Origin: Candidatus Poribacteria bacterium
GTDB lineage: Bacteria > Poribacteria > WGA-4E > WGA-3G
Assembly: GCA_009845505.1 (NCBI GenBank)
Contig: VXZL01000647.1
Location: 1-6,000, forward strand
DNA: 6,000 nucleotides
Direction of reading: 5' to 3'
The notes below the pieces were generated by a model that worked only from the letters and a program-made list of their open reading frames with translations, was not told the DNA's origin and searched no databases. The first letter of the stretch is position 1. Each line of letters opens with the position of its first letter. This document shows positions 5,837-6,000 of the stretch, in pieces. Both the position numbers and the translations under genes were made by a program.

Positions 5837-5843
5837 CTCCTTT
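5837..5843 (-). promoter_or_regulatory. Shine-Dalgarno site deciding the start of the upstream paralog
   Basis: AAAGGAG on the minus strand lies 8 bases before the ATG at 5828. It selects this start over the longer in-frame TTG start. Confidence 0.75.
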
Positions 5844-5904
5844 ACTGATTGATATTGCGCAAGTTAAGTAGTCTGCTTCAAAGAAATTCTCACCTACTAA
5901 GGGC

Positions 5905-5920
5905 AAACCTTTACAAACAG
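5905..5920 (-). promoter_or_regulatory. Upstream element shared by both paralogs, copy 2
   Basis: The minus strand reads CTGTTTGTAAAGGTTT, matching the element at 4652-4668 with one gap and two differences. It lies within the predicted leader here, about 77 bases before the ATG, against about 49 bases in the other gene. Confidence 0.45.
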
Positions 5921-5945
5921 GACGACTTTCTGCAAAACCGATATT

Positions 5946-5972
5946 AGAAATTTAGCAAAAATGCAAATTTCT
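5946..5972. repeat. Operator-like dyad between -35 and -10 of the upstream paralog
   Basis: AGAAATTT (5946-5953) is the reverse complement of AAATTTCT (5965-5972). Inside it GCA/TGC also pair, with one unpaired A and a four-base loop. The arms are 19 bases apart, close to two helical turns, and cover the promoter spacer and both hexamer edges. Confidence 0.6.
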
Positions 5973-5977
5973 GTCAA
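5949..5977 (-). promoter_or_regulatory. Sigma-70-type promoter of the upstream paralog
   Basis: On the minus strand a perfect TTGACA (5977-5972) is followed by a 17-base spacer and TAAATT (5954-5949), which matches the -10 consensus at four of six positions. Transcription would start near 5942, giving a leader of about 115 bases. An AT-rich tract lies upstream. Confidence 0.6.
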
Positions 5978-6000
5978 TAAAAAAGTAGCAAAAGTACATC

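Noticed and set aside
5829..5906. N-terminal extension of the upstream paralog from an in-frame TTG
   Set aside because: The extra 26 residues would precede a good signal peptide, and a strong AAAGGAG site marks the ATG at 5828.

Overview
The window carries five genes in a typical bacterial layout: short spacers, good Shine-Dalgarno sites, and moderate GC in genes with AT-rich gaps. The gene set is a DUF6785/DUF6784-type membrane protein beside an enolase-superfamily enzyme, plus exported lectin-fold-like proteins ending in a TxWGxVK tail. It recalls Candidatus Poribacteria or a related Planctomycetes/Latescibacteria-like lineage. That placement is an inference from gene content recalled from memory; there is no rRNA or other phylogenetic marker here.

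Left part (1-450): a complete or nearly complete archease gene on the + strand, the helper of the RtcB RNA ligase. It ends 10 bp from the end of a convergent minus-strand gene. Middle (448-3657): a two-gene minus-strand operon. An enolase-superfamily (mandelate racemase/muconate lactonizing) protein comes first. After 18 bp follows a 639-residue polytopic membrane protein that starts at TTG. The likely theme is uptake and conversion of a small organic acid or sugar acid, but the substrate cannot be read from the sequence. The enolase-like protein lacks the usual third acidic metal ligand.

Right part (3721-6000): two minus-strand paralogous genes of 274 and 275 codons. They encode exported proteins with a signal peptide, a concanavalin/LamG-like beta-sandwich pattern, a strictly conserved six-cysteine set and a shared C-terminal tail. 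The downstream copy ends in a clear intrinsic terminator, which separates the pair from the enolase operon. The upstream copy has a recognisable promoter with a dyad between its -35 and -10. The 400-bp gap between the paralogs has no credible gene but is full of inverted repeats, including a 20-bp-arm hairpin and a separately repeated AAATCTATAG unit.

The most interesting material is the paralog pair with its dyad-rich control regions, the hairpin-rich spacer, and the enolase-fold protein with altered active-site residues. No CRISPR array, transposase, tRNA or rRNA was seen.
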